In this document: positions 35,364 through 43,672 of the stretch, piece after piece
How positions within the stretch are numbered: position 1 is the first letter of the stretch
Layout of the letters: the number at the start of each line of letters is the position of its first letter
Origin: an uncultured Paracoccaceae bacterium
GTDB taxonomy: Bacteria; Pseudomonadota; Alphaproteobacteria; Rhodobacterales; Rhodobacteraceae
Length of the DNA: 64,000 bases
Reading direction: 5' to 3'
Assembly (NCBI GenBank): GCA_937872465.1
Contig: CALMSR010000050.1
Span: 1-64,000 of the forward strand
The notes under the pieces: model-generated
Seen by the model: the letters and a program-made list of their open reading frames with translations, nothing else
The model's database searches: none
What the model was told of the DNA's origin: nothing
Position numbers and translations under genes: made by a program

Positions 35364-35801
35364 ATGGCAAGCACGCTCGACGGTGGCTGCGCCCATGTCC
35401 ATACGCATTCGGATCGCGCTCCGGTCGACAATCACACCTGCCACTGCTCGGTCTGCAAGGCGGTGACCGGACAACCCGCCACCCATGTGGCGTTCTTCAG
35501 ATACGCCGACGTGGCGGTGGACAACATGGACGGGCTGAAGCGCCAGCCGTTCAACGCCAAGAACCCCGACGGACCGCTGGAGCTCTGCACCTGCGCCGAA
35601 TGCGGTGCGCCGATCATGCTCGACGACAAGATGCATCGCATCCGCGCGATCGTGCCGAACCTCATGGGCTTCGACGAGGGTTTCCCGGCCGCGACCTACC
35701 ATGCCTTCTACGACCCGGCGACGGGGGAGCCGAAGCCCCGGGACGGCCGCCCGGTCTACGAGGGGCTGCGCCCGGATTTCGCCTGGCCCGACCCGAGCTG
35801 A
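35364..35801 (+). CDS. GFA/CENP-V domain protein
   Basis: This 145-residue zinc-type protein of the glutathione-dependent formaldehyde-activating (GFA/CENP-V) superfamily has the ligand groups GGCAH near the N-terminus, HTCHCSVCKAVTG and CTCAECGAP. The second Cys group is intact. The first, CxC-like one is altered (CAHVHTHS), so zinc binding may be partial or His-assisted. The true substrate is unknown for most members. The ATG at 35364 has GGGGAGGA upstream. Confidence 0.82.
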   Translation: MASTLDGGCAHVHTHSDRAPVDNHTCHCSVCKAVTGQPATHVAFFRYADVAVDNMDGLKRQPFNAKNPDGPLELCTCAECGAPIMLDDKMHRIRAIVPNLMGFDEGFPAATYHAFYDPATGEPKPRDGRPVYEGLRPDFAWPDPS

Positions 35802-35852
35802 GCCCCGCCCCGGCCGGGCCCCGGCGCGGCCCGGGGAACGCGCCGGCCGCCG

Positions 35853-35907
35853 GTGCATGCGGCGTGCATGGATCGTGCATGCCGCGTGCAAGCGTGGTGC
35901 ATGCCGG
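35853..35907. repeat. Five-unit 11-bp tandem repeat (GTGCATG array)
   Basis: Five consecutive 11-bp units all begin GTGCA: GTGCATGCGGC, GTGCATGGATC, GTGCATGCCGC, GTGCAAGCGTG, GTGCATGCCGG. The array lies between the convergent GFA-domain and serA genes, 52 bp past the first stop and 33 bp before the serA stop. An 11-bp period places the units on one face of the helix, as in protein-binding arrays. The purpose is unknown. Confidence 0.8.
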
Positions 35908-35939
35908 AATCGCGCCCCTGGCCCGACGGGCCGCGGGAC

Positions 35940-37532
35940 TCAGAACGTCAGCGCCTTGGCCTGGCGCACCTGCGGCAGCGCCGCGATCTCGGCGAGCGTT
36001 TCCGCCCCGATCACATCGTCCACGCCCAGCAGCGCGATCGCCTCGCCGCTCTTGACCGCCCGTCCCAGCGCGAAGGTCGCGATATTGACGCCAAGCGCGC
36101 CGAGCTTGGTCCCCAGCGCGCCGATATAGCCGGGCGTGTCGGTATTGGTGGTGTAGAGCATGTAGCGCATCGGCTCCGCTTCCAGCCCGATCCCCTTGAT
36201 CTGGATGAACCGCGGCTTGCCATCGCTGTAGATCGTGCCGGCGACCGAGCGGGTCTGATGCTCCGTCGTCACGATCAGCCGGATGTAGGATCCGAAGGCG
36301 CCCTGGGCATCCTTCCGCGTCTCGGCGATGTGGATCCCGCGCTCCCGCGCCACCAGCGGCGCGGAGACCATGTTGACGGCACCTTCGCCGACCAGCGGCC
36401 GCAGCAGTCCCGCCGTCAGCGCGGCGGTGAGCGGGGTGAGGTTCAGGTCCCCGACCTCGCCCACGTATTCGATCTCGATCTCCTCGATCGCATGTTCGGT
36501 CACCTGCCCGGCGAAGCTCCCCAGCATCTCCGCCAGCGCAATCCAGGGTTTGAGGATCGGCGCCTCCTCGGCCGTGACCGAGGGCGCGTTGAGCGCGTTG
36601 GAGATCGCGCCATGGACCAGATAATCGGACATCTGTTCAGCCACATGCAGGGCGACGTTCTCCTGCGCCTCGGTGGTCGAGGCCCCCAGATGCGGCGTGC
36701 AGACCACGTTGGGCGCGTCGAAGAGCACGTTCGTCACCGCCGGCTCCTCGGCAAAGACGTCGAAGGCCGCCGCCGCCAGCCGGCCCTCCTTCAGCGCCGC
36801 CGCCACCGCCGCCTCGTCCACCAGCCCGCCGCGGGCGCAATTGATCAGCCGCGCCCCCGGCTTGATCCGCGCGATGCGCTCGGCCGACAGGATGTTCGCG
36901 GTCTTCTCCGTCTTCGGGAGATGGAGCGAGATGAAATCCGCGCGCGCCAGCAATTCGTCGAGATCGTCGATGCGCTCCACCCCCATCGCCAGCGCCCGTT
37001 CGGCGGAGAGGAACGGATCATGGGCGATCACCCGCATCTTCAGCCCGATCGCCCGGCTCGCCACCACCGAGCCGATGTTGCCCGCGCCGATCAGCCCGAG
37101 CGTCTTGCCCGAGATCTCCACGCCCATGAAACGCGACTTCTCCCACTTCCCCGCGCGCGTCGAGGCATCCGCCGCCGGGATCTGGCGGGCCACCGCAAAC
37201 ATCATCCCGATGGCGTGCTCGGCGGTGGTGATGGAGTTGCCGAAGGGCGTGTTCATCACCACGATGCCGCGGGCGCTGGCGGCGGCGATGTCGACATTGT
37301 CGACCCCGATCCCGGCGCGGCCGATCACCCGCAGCCGCTCGGCCCGGGCGATCAGGTCACCCGTGACCCTGGTGGCGGAGCGGATCGCGAGGCCGTCGTA
37401 GTCGCCGATGATCGCGGCAAGGCGCTCGGGATCCTTGCCGAGCTTCGGCTGAAAATCCACCTCGACACCGCGGTCGCGGAAGATCTGCACGGCGGCATCG
37501 GACAATTCGTCGGAAATCAGTACTTTGGGCAT
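35940..37532 (-). CDS. serA: D-3-phosphoglycerate dehydrogenase
   Basis: This 530-residue enzyme oxidises 3-phosphoglycerate with NAD in the first step of serine synthesis. It has the Rossmann motif GLIGAGNIGSVVASRA, the catalytic Arg region NCARGGLVDEAAVAAAL, and the His in TPHLGASTTEAQENVA. The long C-terminal part holds the ASB domain and an ACT domain (about residues 455-530) for serine feedback. It follows serC by 58 bp, so the two probably form one transcript. Confidence 0.95.
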   Translation of the reverse strand: MPKVLISDELSDAAVQIFRDRGVEVDFQPKLGKDPERLAAIIGDYDGLAIRSATRVTGDLIARAERLRVIGRAGIGVDNVDIAAASARGIVVMNTPFGNSITTAEHAIGMMFAVARQIPAADASTRAGKWEKSRFMGVEISGKTLGLIGAGNIGSVVASRAIGLKMRVIAHDPFLSAERALAMGVERIDDLDELLARADFISLHLPKTEKTANILSAERIARIKPGARLINCARGGLVDEAAVAAALKEGRLAAAAFDVFAEEPAVTNVLFDAPNVVCTPHLGASTTEAQENVALHVAEQMSDYLVHGAISNALNAPSVTAEEAPILKPWIALAEMLGSFAGQVTEHAIEEIEIEYVGEVGDLNLTPLTAALTAGLLRPLVGEGAVNMVSAPLVARERGIHIAETRKDAQGAFGSYIRLIVTTEHQTRSVAGTIYSDGKPRFIQIKGIGLEAEPMRYMLYTTNTDTPGYIGALGTKLGALGVNIATFALGRAVKSGEAIALLGVDDVIGAETLAEIAALPQVRQAKALTF

Positions 37533-37590
37533 GTCTGCTATCCTGTTGCGGCAAGGGCCGCGGCAATGGGAAGGGTTGCGGGCGCGGCGA

Positions 37591-38784
37591 TCAGCCGGCG
37601 CGGGTCACGGCGAAGGCCCAGTCGAGCCAGGGCGTCAGCGCCCGAACGTCGGCCGTCTCGACCGTGGTGCCGCACCAGATCCGCAGGCCCGGCGGGGCGT
37701 CGCGATAGCCCGCGATGTCATAGGCGGCGCGCTCGGATTCCAGGAGCTTCGTCATCCGCTTGACGAAATCGCGTTGCGCCGTCTCGTCCCGCGACGCGAT
37801 CCCGGGGTCGGTGATGCGCAGGCAGACCGAGGTGTTCGAGCGCACCCGCGGGTCCGCGACGAGGTTCTCGATCCAGCCGGCGCCGTCCACCCAATCCTGC
37901 AGGGCGGCCGCATTGGCGTCGGCCCGGGCACAGGTGGCCTCGAGCCCGCCGAGCCCCTCCATCCATTCCAGCGCATCGAGGCAATCCGCCACGCAGAGCA
38001 TCGAGGGCGTGTTGATCGTCTCGCCGAGAAAGATCCCCTCGATCAGCCGGCCGCCCTTGGTCAGCCGGAAGACCTTCGGCAGTGGCCGCGGCGGCACGAA
38101 GCTCTCCAGCCGCTCCACCGCGCGCGGGCTCAGGATCAGCATGCCATGCGCACCCTCGCCGCCCAGCGCCTTCTGCCAGGAGAAGGTCGTCACGTCGAGC
38201 CTCTCCCAGTCCAGCCGCTGCGCGAAGGCCGCCGAGGTGGCGTCGCAGAGCGTCAGCCCCGCCCGGTCCGCGGCGATCCAGGCCGCGTCCGGCACCCGCG
38301 CGCCGCTCGTCGTGCCGTTCCAGGTGAAGCAGACATCCGCATCCTGCTGTACGGATCCGAGATCGGGCAGCGCGCCGTAATCGGCACCGAGCACCCGGCA
38401 ATCCGCCAGCGCGAGCTGCTTGGTCGCATCCGTCGCCCAGCCCTGTCCGAAGCTCTCCCAGACGAGCATGTCGACCGGGCGCGCGCCCAGCATCGACCAC
38501 ATCGCCATCTCGAAGGCGCCGGTGTCGGAGGCCGGCACGATCCCGATCCGGTAATCCTCCGGGACGCCCAGCAGCCGCGCCGTGCGCTCGATCAGGTCGC
38601 GCAACTGCGCCTTGGGCGCCGCGGCGCGGTGCGAGCGGCCCAGGAAGGCGCGCGCCGCCACCGCCTCCGCGCTCCATCCGGGGCGCTTGGGACAGGGGCC
38701 GGAGGAGAATTCCGGCCTTGCGGGTCTGTGCTGGGGTTTCGCGGGCGCGGCGACCGCATCGCCGACGGCTTGGGGGTGGCTCAT
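37591..38784 (-). CDS. serC: Phosphoserine aminotransferase (alphaproteobacterial type)
   Basis: This 397-residue PLP enzyme makes phosphoserine from phosphohydroxypyruvate and glutamate. It is of the divergent alphaproteobacterial branch: PARPEFSSGPCPKRPGW at the N-terminus, LGRSHRAAAPKAQL, the PLP-lysine region TTFSWQKALGGEGAHGML, and NTPSMLCVADCLDALEWM. The ATG at 38784 has a GGAG site that lies just downstream of a leader hairpin. It is the first gene of serC-serA. Confidence 0.93.
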   Translation of the reverse strand: MSHPQAVGDAVAAPAKPQHRPARPEFSSGPCPKRPGWSAEAVAARAFLGRSHRAAAPKAQLRDLIERTARLLGVPEDYRIGIVPASDTGAFEMAMWSMLGARPVDMLVWESFGQGWATDATKQLALADCRVLGADYGALPDLGSVQQDADVCFTWNGTTSGARVPDAAWIAADRAGLTLCDATSAAFAQRLDWERLDVTTFSWQKALGGEGAHGMLILSPRAVERLESFVPPRPLPKVFRLTKGGRLIEGIFLGETINTPSMLCVADCLDALEWMEGLGGLEATCARADANAAALQDWVDGAGWIENLVADPRVRSNTSVCLRITDPGIASRDETAQRDFVKRMTKLLESERAAYDIAGYRDAPPGLRIWCGTTVETADVRALTPWLDWAFAVTRAG

Positions 38785-38789
38785 CGGCC

Positions 38790-38865
38790 AGCTCCATGGT
38801 CAGGGTGATGTTGCCGAGCCCGCCCCGCTCACCCTGGTCCGGGGACGCGCCCGGAGCCCGGATAA
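38790..38865 (-). promoter_or_regulatory. Structured serC leader (candidate serC RNA motif)
   Basis: On the minus strand just before serC, CAGGGTGA (38836-38829) pairs perfectly with TCACCCTG (38808-38801) around a 20-nt loop containing GGCTCGGCAACA. A second stem, CCGGG/CCCGG, lies upstream (38839-38861). A leader called the serC motif is known upstream of alphaproteobacterial serC. Position and form fit it, but I cannot check the consensus. The stem ends about 16 nt from the start codon, close to the ribosome site. Confidence 0.5.
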
Positions 38866-38976
38866 TCGATCTCCGGCACGGTGCCAAGCGCGATTGTGGC
38901 GCGCGCGCCGGTCCGGGCTTCTCCTGACTGCCGCCGCCCGATATGACGGAGCATCTTCGCAGGTATTTCCCCGATC

Positions 38977-39891
38977 ATGCGCCCCGAATCCCCGACGCTC
39001 ACCGCCTGGCTGCTCCTGTTCCTGCTCGGGCTGATCTGGGGCGGCTCGTTTCTCGGTGTCGCCCTGGCGCTCACCGGATTCGGTCCCGCCTGGGTGGCGG
39101 CGATCCGCATCGCCCTGGCGGCGGTGATCCTGCTCGGCGTCGCCTTCGCCACCGGCCAGGGCCTGCCCGCCTGGGCGAGCGACCGGGGCCGAAGGATCTG
39201 GCTGCATTGCGCCGGCATGGCGATCTTCTCCAATGCGCTGCCCTTCACGCTCCTTTCCTGGGGCCAGCGCCATGTCACCTCGGGCTATGCCGGCATCACC
39301 ATGGCCGTGGTGCCGCTGCTGGTGCTGCCGCTCGCCCATGTCTTCGTGCCGGGCGAGCGCATGACCCCGCGCAAGGTGGCGGGCTTCGCCGTCGGTTTCG
39401 CGGGCGTCGCGCTGCTGATCGGGCCGGCGGCGATTCTCTCGGGCGAGGCCGGCACCGACGGTCTCGCCCGGCTCGCCTGCATCGCGGCGAGCTGCTCCTA
39501 TGCGGTCGGCGCGATCATCACCCGGCTCGCGCCCGCCGGGCCGAAGCTCTCCTTCGCCGCCGCGGGGCTCCTGATCGCCGCCGTGGTGATCCTGCCCGTG
39601 GCGCTTCTGAGCGAAGGCATTCCCGCGAGCCCGCCGCCGGCGGCGCTCCTCGGCGTGCTCTATCTCGGCATCCTTCCCACGGCGCTGGCGACGGTGATGC
39701 TCGTCCATGTGATCCAGACCGCGGGCCCGTCCTTCCTGAGCCTGGTGAACTATCAGGTCCCGGTCTGGGCGGTCATCATCGGCTGGGTCGTCCTCGGCGA
39801 GACCCTGCCCGCGCAGTTCCTCGCCGCGCTCGGCCTCATCCTCGCCGGCCTCGCGACGAGCCAGATCCGCCTTTCGAGAGCGCGGGCCTGA
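38977..39891 (+). CDS. EamA/DMT family metabolite exporter
   Basis: This 304-residue membrane protein has ten hydrophobic segments in two EamA repeats. The first opens LLLFLLGLIWGGSFLGVAL, and the second ends NYQVPVWAVIIGWVVLGE with the usual P-x-x-x-x-x-x-G-x-x-x-x-G-E pattern. Drug/metabolite transporters of this type export amino acids or small metabolites. It is divergent from serC, so serine or a related amino acid is a possible but unproven substrate. Confidence 0.85.
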   Translation: MRPESPTLTAWLLLFLLGLIWGGSFLGVALALTGFGPAWVAAIRIALAAVILLGVAFATGQGLPAWASDRGRRIWLHCAGMAIFSNALPFTLLSWGQRHVTSGYAGITMAVVPLLVLPLAHVFVPGERMTPRKVAGFAVGFAGVALLIGPAAILSGEAGTDGLARLACIAASCSYAVGAIITRLAPAGPKLSFAAAGLLIAAVVILPVALLSEGIPASPPPAALLGVLYLGILPTALATVMLVHVIQTAGPSFLSLVNYQVPVWAVIIGWVVLGETLPAQFLAALGLILAGLATSQIRLSRARA

Positions 39892-39934
39892 GCTCCGGCG
39901 ACCTCGGCATGCCTGCGTTTCACAATGTAACGCT

Positions 39935-39963
39935 ACGTAACAGGTTGTTATTACGTATTTTTT
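39935..39963 (+). terminator. AT-rich terminator-like hairpin after the EamA gene
   Basis: TACGTAA and TTACGTA (7-bp perfect arms, 10-nt loop) are followed directly by five T residues, 44 bp after the stop codon. The low GC of this hairpin stands out in a 70% GC genome. It is a plausible rho-independent terminator, and the TACGTA ends could also be protein sites. Confidence 0.55.
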
Positions 39964-40066
39964 CCAGATACGGGGAGGATGGCGGCTTCGGACCGGCACG
40001 CGGCAGAGCCTCGACGATGCCGGTTCGGAATGTCCCGCGGCCGGTCGATTCTCCCGGATGTCCGTG

Positions 40067-41407
40067 TCAGGCGAAGCGCGCGACCTCGGCTTCGATGTTG
40101 CTCAGCACCCTACGCAGCAAATCCGGATCGTCGCATTCGCCCATGATGCGGACCAGGGGCTCGGTACCCGACTTGCGGATCACCAGCCGGCCGCGGCCGT
40201 CGAGCCGGGCCTCGCCGTCCGAGATCGCCGATTGCACGCTCGCCTCCGCGAGCGGCTCGGCTCCCTTGCGGAAGCGGACATTGGTCAGGAGCTGCGGATA
40301 GGCCTGGAACACCCGCGAGAGCTCGCTCGCCTTCTGCCCGGTCTCGACCATCGCCGAGAGGAACTGCAGCGCGGCGATCAGCCCGTCGCCGGTCGTGACA
40401 TGGTCGGTCATCACGATGTGACCCGATTGCTCGCCGCCGAGGTTGTAGCCGCCCGCGCGCATCGCCTCCACGACATAGCGGTCGCCCACCGCCGTGCGCA
40501 GGAGCCTCAGGCCCTGGGATTCCAGATGCCGCTCGAGCCCGAGGTTCGACATCACCGTGGCCACCAGCGTGCCCTGCGCCAGCCGCCCCTCCGCCGCCCA
40601 GCGATCGGCGATCAGCGCCATGAACTGGTCGCCGTCGGCGATCTCGCCGGTCTCGTCGATGATCATCACCCGGTCCGCGTCGCCGTCGAGGCTGATGCCG
40701 AGATCGGCCCGGTGCAGCTTCACCGCCTCGACCGCGGCGGCGGTATGGGTCGAGCCGCAATCCTTGTTGATGTTGAAGCCGTTGGGCGCCACCGCGACGC
40801 GGACGACCTCCGCGCCGAGCTCCCAGAGCACGTCGGGCGCCGTGCGATAGGCCGCCCCGTTCGCGCAATCCACCACGATGCGCAGCCCGTCGAGCCGCCG
40901 CCCGCGGGGAAAGGTGGTCTTGGCGAATTCCATGTAGCGGCCGCGCCCGTCGTCGATGCGCGTCGCCCGGCCGATGCGCGCCGGCTCCACCAGATCCGGC
41001 GGGCCTTCCAGCGCGCGCTCGATCGCCTCCTCGGCCGCATCGCTGAGCTTGAAGCCGTCGGGCCCGAAGAACTTGATCCCGTTGTCCTGGAAGGGATTGT
41101 GCGAGGCCGAGATCATCACCCCGAGATCGGCGCGCATCGACCGGGTGAGGAACCCGACCGCCGGCGTCGGCACCGGCCCGACCAGAAAGACGTCCATGCC
41201 CACGGAGGTGAAGCCCGCTGTCAGCGCGTTCTCCAGCATGTAGCCCGAGCGCCGGGTGTCCTTGCCGATCACCACGCGATGCGCGTGATTGCCCTTGATG
41301 AAATGCCGCCCGGCCGCCTGACCCAGCCGCAGCGCCGTCTCCGCCGTCATTGGATCGTCGTTCGCCCGGCCGCGCACGCCGTCGGTCCCGAAGAGTCTTC
41401 TCGCCAT
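40067..41407 (-). CDS. glmM: Phosphoglucosamine mutase
   Basis: This 446-residue enzyme converts glucosamine-6-phosphate to the 1-phosphate for peptidoglycan and lipopolysaccharide precursors. Motifs are the N-terminal [12 protein letters not shown], the phosphoserine loop [20 protein letters not shown], the metal-binding [11 protein letters not shown] and the sugar-binding GGEQSGHIV, with the phosphate-binding [12 protein letters not shown] near the C-terminus. It is last in a minus-strand operon after folP (10-bp gap), an arrangement common in bacteria. Confidence 0.95.
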   Translation of the reverse strand: MARRLFGTDGVRGRANDDPMTAETALRLGQAAGRHFIKGNHAHRVVIGKDTRRSGYMLENALTAGFTSVGMDVFLVGPVPTPAVGFLTRSMRADLGVMISASHNPFQDNGIKFFGPDGFKLSDAAEEAIERALEGPPDLVEPARIGRATRIDDGRGRYMEFAKTTFPRGRRLDGLRIVVDCANGAAYRTAPDVLWELGAEVVRVAVAPNGFNINKDCGSTHTAAAVEAVKLHRADLGISLDGDADRVMIIDETGEIADGDQFMALIADRWAAEGRLAQGTLVATVMSNLGLERHLESQGLRLLRTAVGDRYVVEAMRAGGYNLGGEQSGHIVMTDHVTTGDGLIAALQFLSAMVETGQKASELSRVFQAYPQLLTNVRFRKGAEPLAEASVQSAISDGEARLDGRGRLVIRKSGTEPLVRIMGECDDPDLLRRVLSNIEAEVARFA

Positions 41408-41417
41408 CGTCCTGCCT

Positions 41418-42437
41418 CTAGTCCCGGCCGTCGCCGTTGAGCGCCGTCCAGAGCGCCATGGCCTGCCGGGTTTCCGCCACGTCGTGCACCCGTATCACCT
41501 GCACGCCCTGGCGCAAAGCCTCGAGCGCGACCGCGATCGACCCCGGCAGGCGCGCCTCGGGGCGGTCCGCGCCGCCGATCGTGCCGATGAAGCGCTTGCG
41601 CGACGCCCCGAAGAGCACCGCCGCCCCGAGCCCGTGCAGCAGGGAGAGCCCGCGCACCAGCGTGAGATTATGCGCCACCGTCTTGCCGAAGCCGATGCCC
41701 GGATCGAGGAGGATGCGCTCGCGCGGGATGCCCGCCGCCTCCGCCGCCGCCATCCGGGCTTCGAGGAAGTCGCAGACATCGAGCAGCACGTCGTCGTAAT
41801 GGGGCGCGATCTGCATGGTCCGCGGATCGCCCTGGGCATGCATCAGGCAGACCGGCCAGCCGCGCGCGGCCGCGAGGCCGAGGCTCGCCGGATCGAAGCC
41901 CAGCGCCGAGACGTCGTTGAAGAGCCCGGCGCCCGCCGCGAAGGCTTCCGCCGCGACCGAGGCCTTGCGCGTGTCGATGGAGATCGGCGCCGCGATGCCG
42001 GCCTCGCGCAGCGCCGCGATGACCGGGACCACCCGGCCGGCCTCGACCTCCGCGGGCACGTCGTCGGCGCCCGGTCGCGTCGATTCGCCGCCGATGTCGA
42101 TCATGTCCGCGCCGGCCTCCAGCATGGCCCGGGCGCGCGCCACCGCGTCCTCCCGGCGCAGGAAGCGCCCGCCATCCGAGAAGCTGTCGGGTGTCACGTT
42201 GAGCACGCCCATCAGCCGCGGGCGCTCGAAGGTCAGGCCGCAGATCGGGGCGCGCTGCACGGTCAGCGCCGCGAGCGCCGGCTCCGGGATCGCTTCCGCC
42301 GCCACGATCCGCACGACCTCGCCCCGCCGGTGCAGCGCCGCATGGGTGAACCAGGCCGGCCCCCCAGCGAGCTGGCGGGCCCCGTTCGGCCGCACCGACC
42401 CGGTCTGCGCCAGCGGGCGATAGCGGTTGCTGCTCAT
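41418..42437 (-). CDS. folP: Dihydropteroate synthase
   Basis: This 339-residue enzyme joins p-aminobenzoate to the pterin precursor of folate and is the sulfonamide target. The TIM-barrel motifs are clear: [46 protein letters not shown] and [10 protein letters not shown]. An N-terminal extension of about 75 residues precedes the domain, as seen in Rhodobacterales. The ATG at 42437 overlaps the phosphatase gene stop by 4 bp. A much longer open frame upstream is not coding. Confidence 0.93.
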   Translation of the reverse strand: MSSNRYRPLAQTGSVRPNGARQLAGGPAWFTHAALHRRGEVVRIVAAEAIPEPALAALTVQRAPICGLTFERPRLMGVLNVTPDSFSDGGRFLRREDAVARARAMLEAGADMIDIGGESTRPGADDVPAEVEAGRVVPVIAALREAGIAAPISIDTRKASVAAEAFAAGAGLFNDVSALGFDPASLGLAAARGWPVCLMHAQGDPRTMQIAPHYDDVLLDVCDFLEARMAAAEAAGIPRERILLDPGIGFGKTVAHNLTLVRGLSLLHGLGAAVLFGASRKRFIGTIGGADRPEARLPGSIAVALEALRQGVQVIRVHDVAETRQAMALWTALNGDGRD

Positions 42438-43117
42438 CGGGGGCTCCTGCCGTTCACGAGGCGCGCGACGATTGCGGGCAGCGCGCCGTAATCCTCGAGA
42501 CGGGCATCCGGGGCGATCTCCGCCACCGAAGCCTTGCGGTAGCCCGGAACGTGCAGCACGAAGGGGACCTCCGCCGCCCGCGCCGTGGCCGCGTCGATCT
42601 CGCTGTCGCCGATCATGATCGCCGGCCCCTCGCCGAGCTGGCCGGCGCAATGCCAGAACATCCGCGCGTCGGGCTTGAGCACGTCGAGCGTCTCGCCGCC
42701 GGTGAAGCCCCGGATCGGCGGCATCAGCCCGAGGCCCCGCAGGATGCGCAGCGCCGAAGGGTCGGGCTTCTGGGTGCAGACGCCCAGGCCATGGCCGTCT
42801 TCGGCCAGCGCGGCGAGCGTCTCGCGGACCCCGGGATAGGGCTCGGTCCCCGCGCAGGGATCGGCCTCGTAGATCGCGCGATAGCGCGCGAGATGCGGCG
42901 CGAGCTCGCCGCCCGGAACGCCGCCGCCCTCCCGCAGCATGCCGGCCACCAGGTTGCCCACGCCCTTGCCGACGAAGCTCATGATCGTGCCCGCCTCCAG
43001 CGGCGGCCGCCCGAGCTCGGCGAGCAGCGCGTTGCCCGCCGCGCAGATGGTGGGCGCGGAATCGATCAGCGTGCCGTCGAGATCGAAGATCAGCCGCGCC
43101 TTGGGCCCGCCCTTCAC
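42434..43117 (-). CDS. HAD hydrolase, phosphoglycolate phosphatase-like
   Basis: This 227-residue HAD-superfamily phosphatase has motif I LIFDLDGTLIDSAPT (nucleophile Asp), motif II VCTQKP, the conserved Lys in LKPDARMF, and motif III MIGDSEIDAATARAA. Gph-type enzymes dephosphorylate 2-phosphoglycolate. A pterin phosphatase role is also conceivable in this folate operon. The start is GTG at 43117, overlapping the peroxiredoxin-like stop (GTGA). It also overlaps folP downstream. Confidence 0.85.
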   Translation of the reverse strand: MKGGPKARLIFDLDGTLIDSAPTICAAGNALLAELGRPPLEAGTIMSFVGKGVGNLVAGMLREGGGVPGGELAPHLARYRAIYEADPCAGTEPYPGVRETLAALAEDGHGLGVCTQKPDPSALRILRGLGLMPPIRGFTGGETLDVLKPDARMFWHCAGQLGEGPAIMIGDSEIDAATARAAEVPFVLHVPGYRKASVAEIAPDARLEDYGALPAIVARLVNGRSPR

Positions 43118-43662
43118 GCGGCCTTCCACTTGATCGAGCAGCCGATCGAGACCGCCTGCTCGTGCGGGCCGGCGCCGGTCTCGGCGATCATGCGCATGGC
43201 CTCGTGAAGCCCGCGCCGGGCGCCGGGCCGGGCCTCGCGGCCGGCGTCGTCGAAGCGCCCGCGGTATTGCAGCGCGAGATCGGCGTTGAAGCCGAAGAAA
43301 TCCGGCGTGCAGGTCGCGCCCCAGGCCCGCGCCACGCCCTGATCCGCGTCGTGCAGATAGGGGAAGGGAAACCCGTGCTCGCGGGCGAATTCGCCCATGC
43401 GCTCGTAGCTGTCCGCCGGATGGCTCGTGGCGTCGTTCGAGCAGATCGCCGCGACCCCGATGCCCATCGCCGCGAGGTCCCGCGCCTCGGCCACCAGCCG
43501 CTCGACCAGGGCCTTCACATAGGGGCAATGGTTGCAGATGAAGACGACCAACAGGCCCTTCGGCCCGCGGAGGCGCTCGAGGGTCCAGAGCCCGCCTTCG
43601 GTGTCGGGCAGCGAGAAATCGACCGCCTTCCAGCCGAAATCGCAAACGCCCGATTCCGCCAA
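43114..43662 (-). CDS. Thioredoxin-fold peroxiredoxin-like protein
   Basis: This 182-residue protein of the AhpC/TSA-like thioredoxin family has FSLPDTEGGLWTLERLRGPK, then the CxxC-containing segment VFICNHCPYVKALVERL, and later ATCTPDFFGFN. I choose a TTG start at 43662. It has a strong GAGGAGGGG site, gives LAESGVCDFGWKAVDFSL as N-terminus, and begins 10 bp after the folB stop. It overlaps the HAD gene by 4 bp. Its place inside a folate operon is unexplained. Confidence 0.8.
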   Translation of the reverse strand: MAESGVCDFGWKAVDFSLPDTEGGLWTLERLRGPKGLLVVFICNHCPYVKALVERLVAEARDLAAMGIGVAAICSNDATSHPADSYERMGEFAREHGFPFPYLHDADQGVARAWGATCTPDFFGFNADLALQYRGRFDDAGREARPGARRGLHEAMRMIAETGAGPHEQAVSIGCSIKWKAA

Positions 43663-43672
43663 GCCCCCCTCC

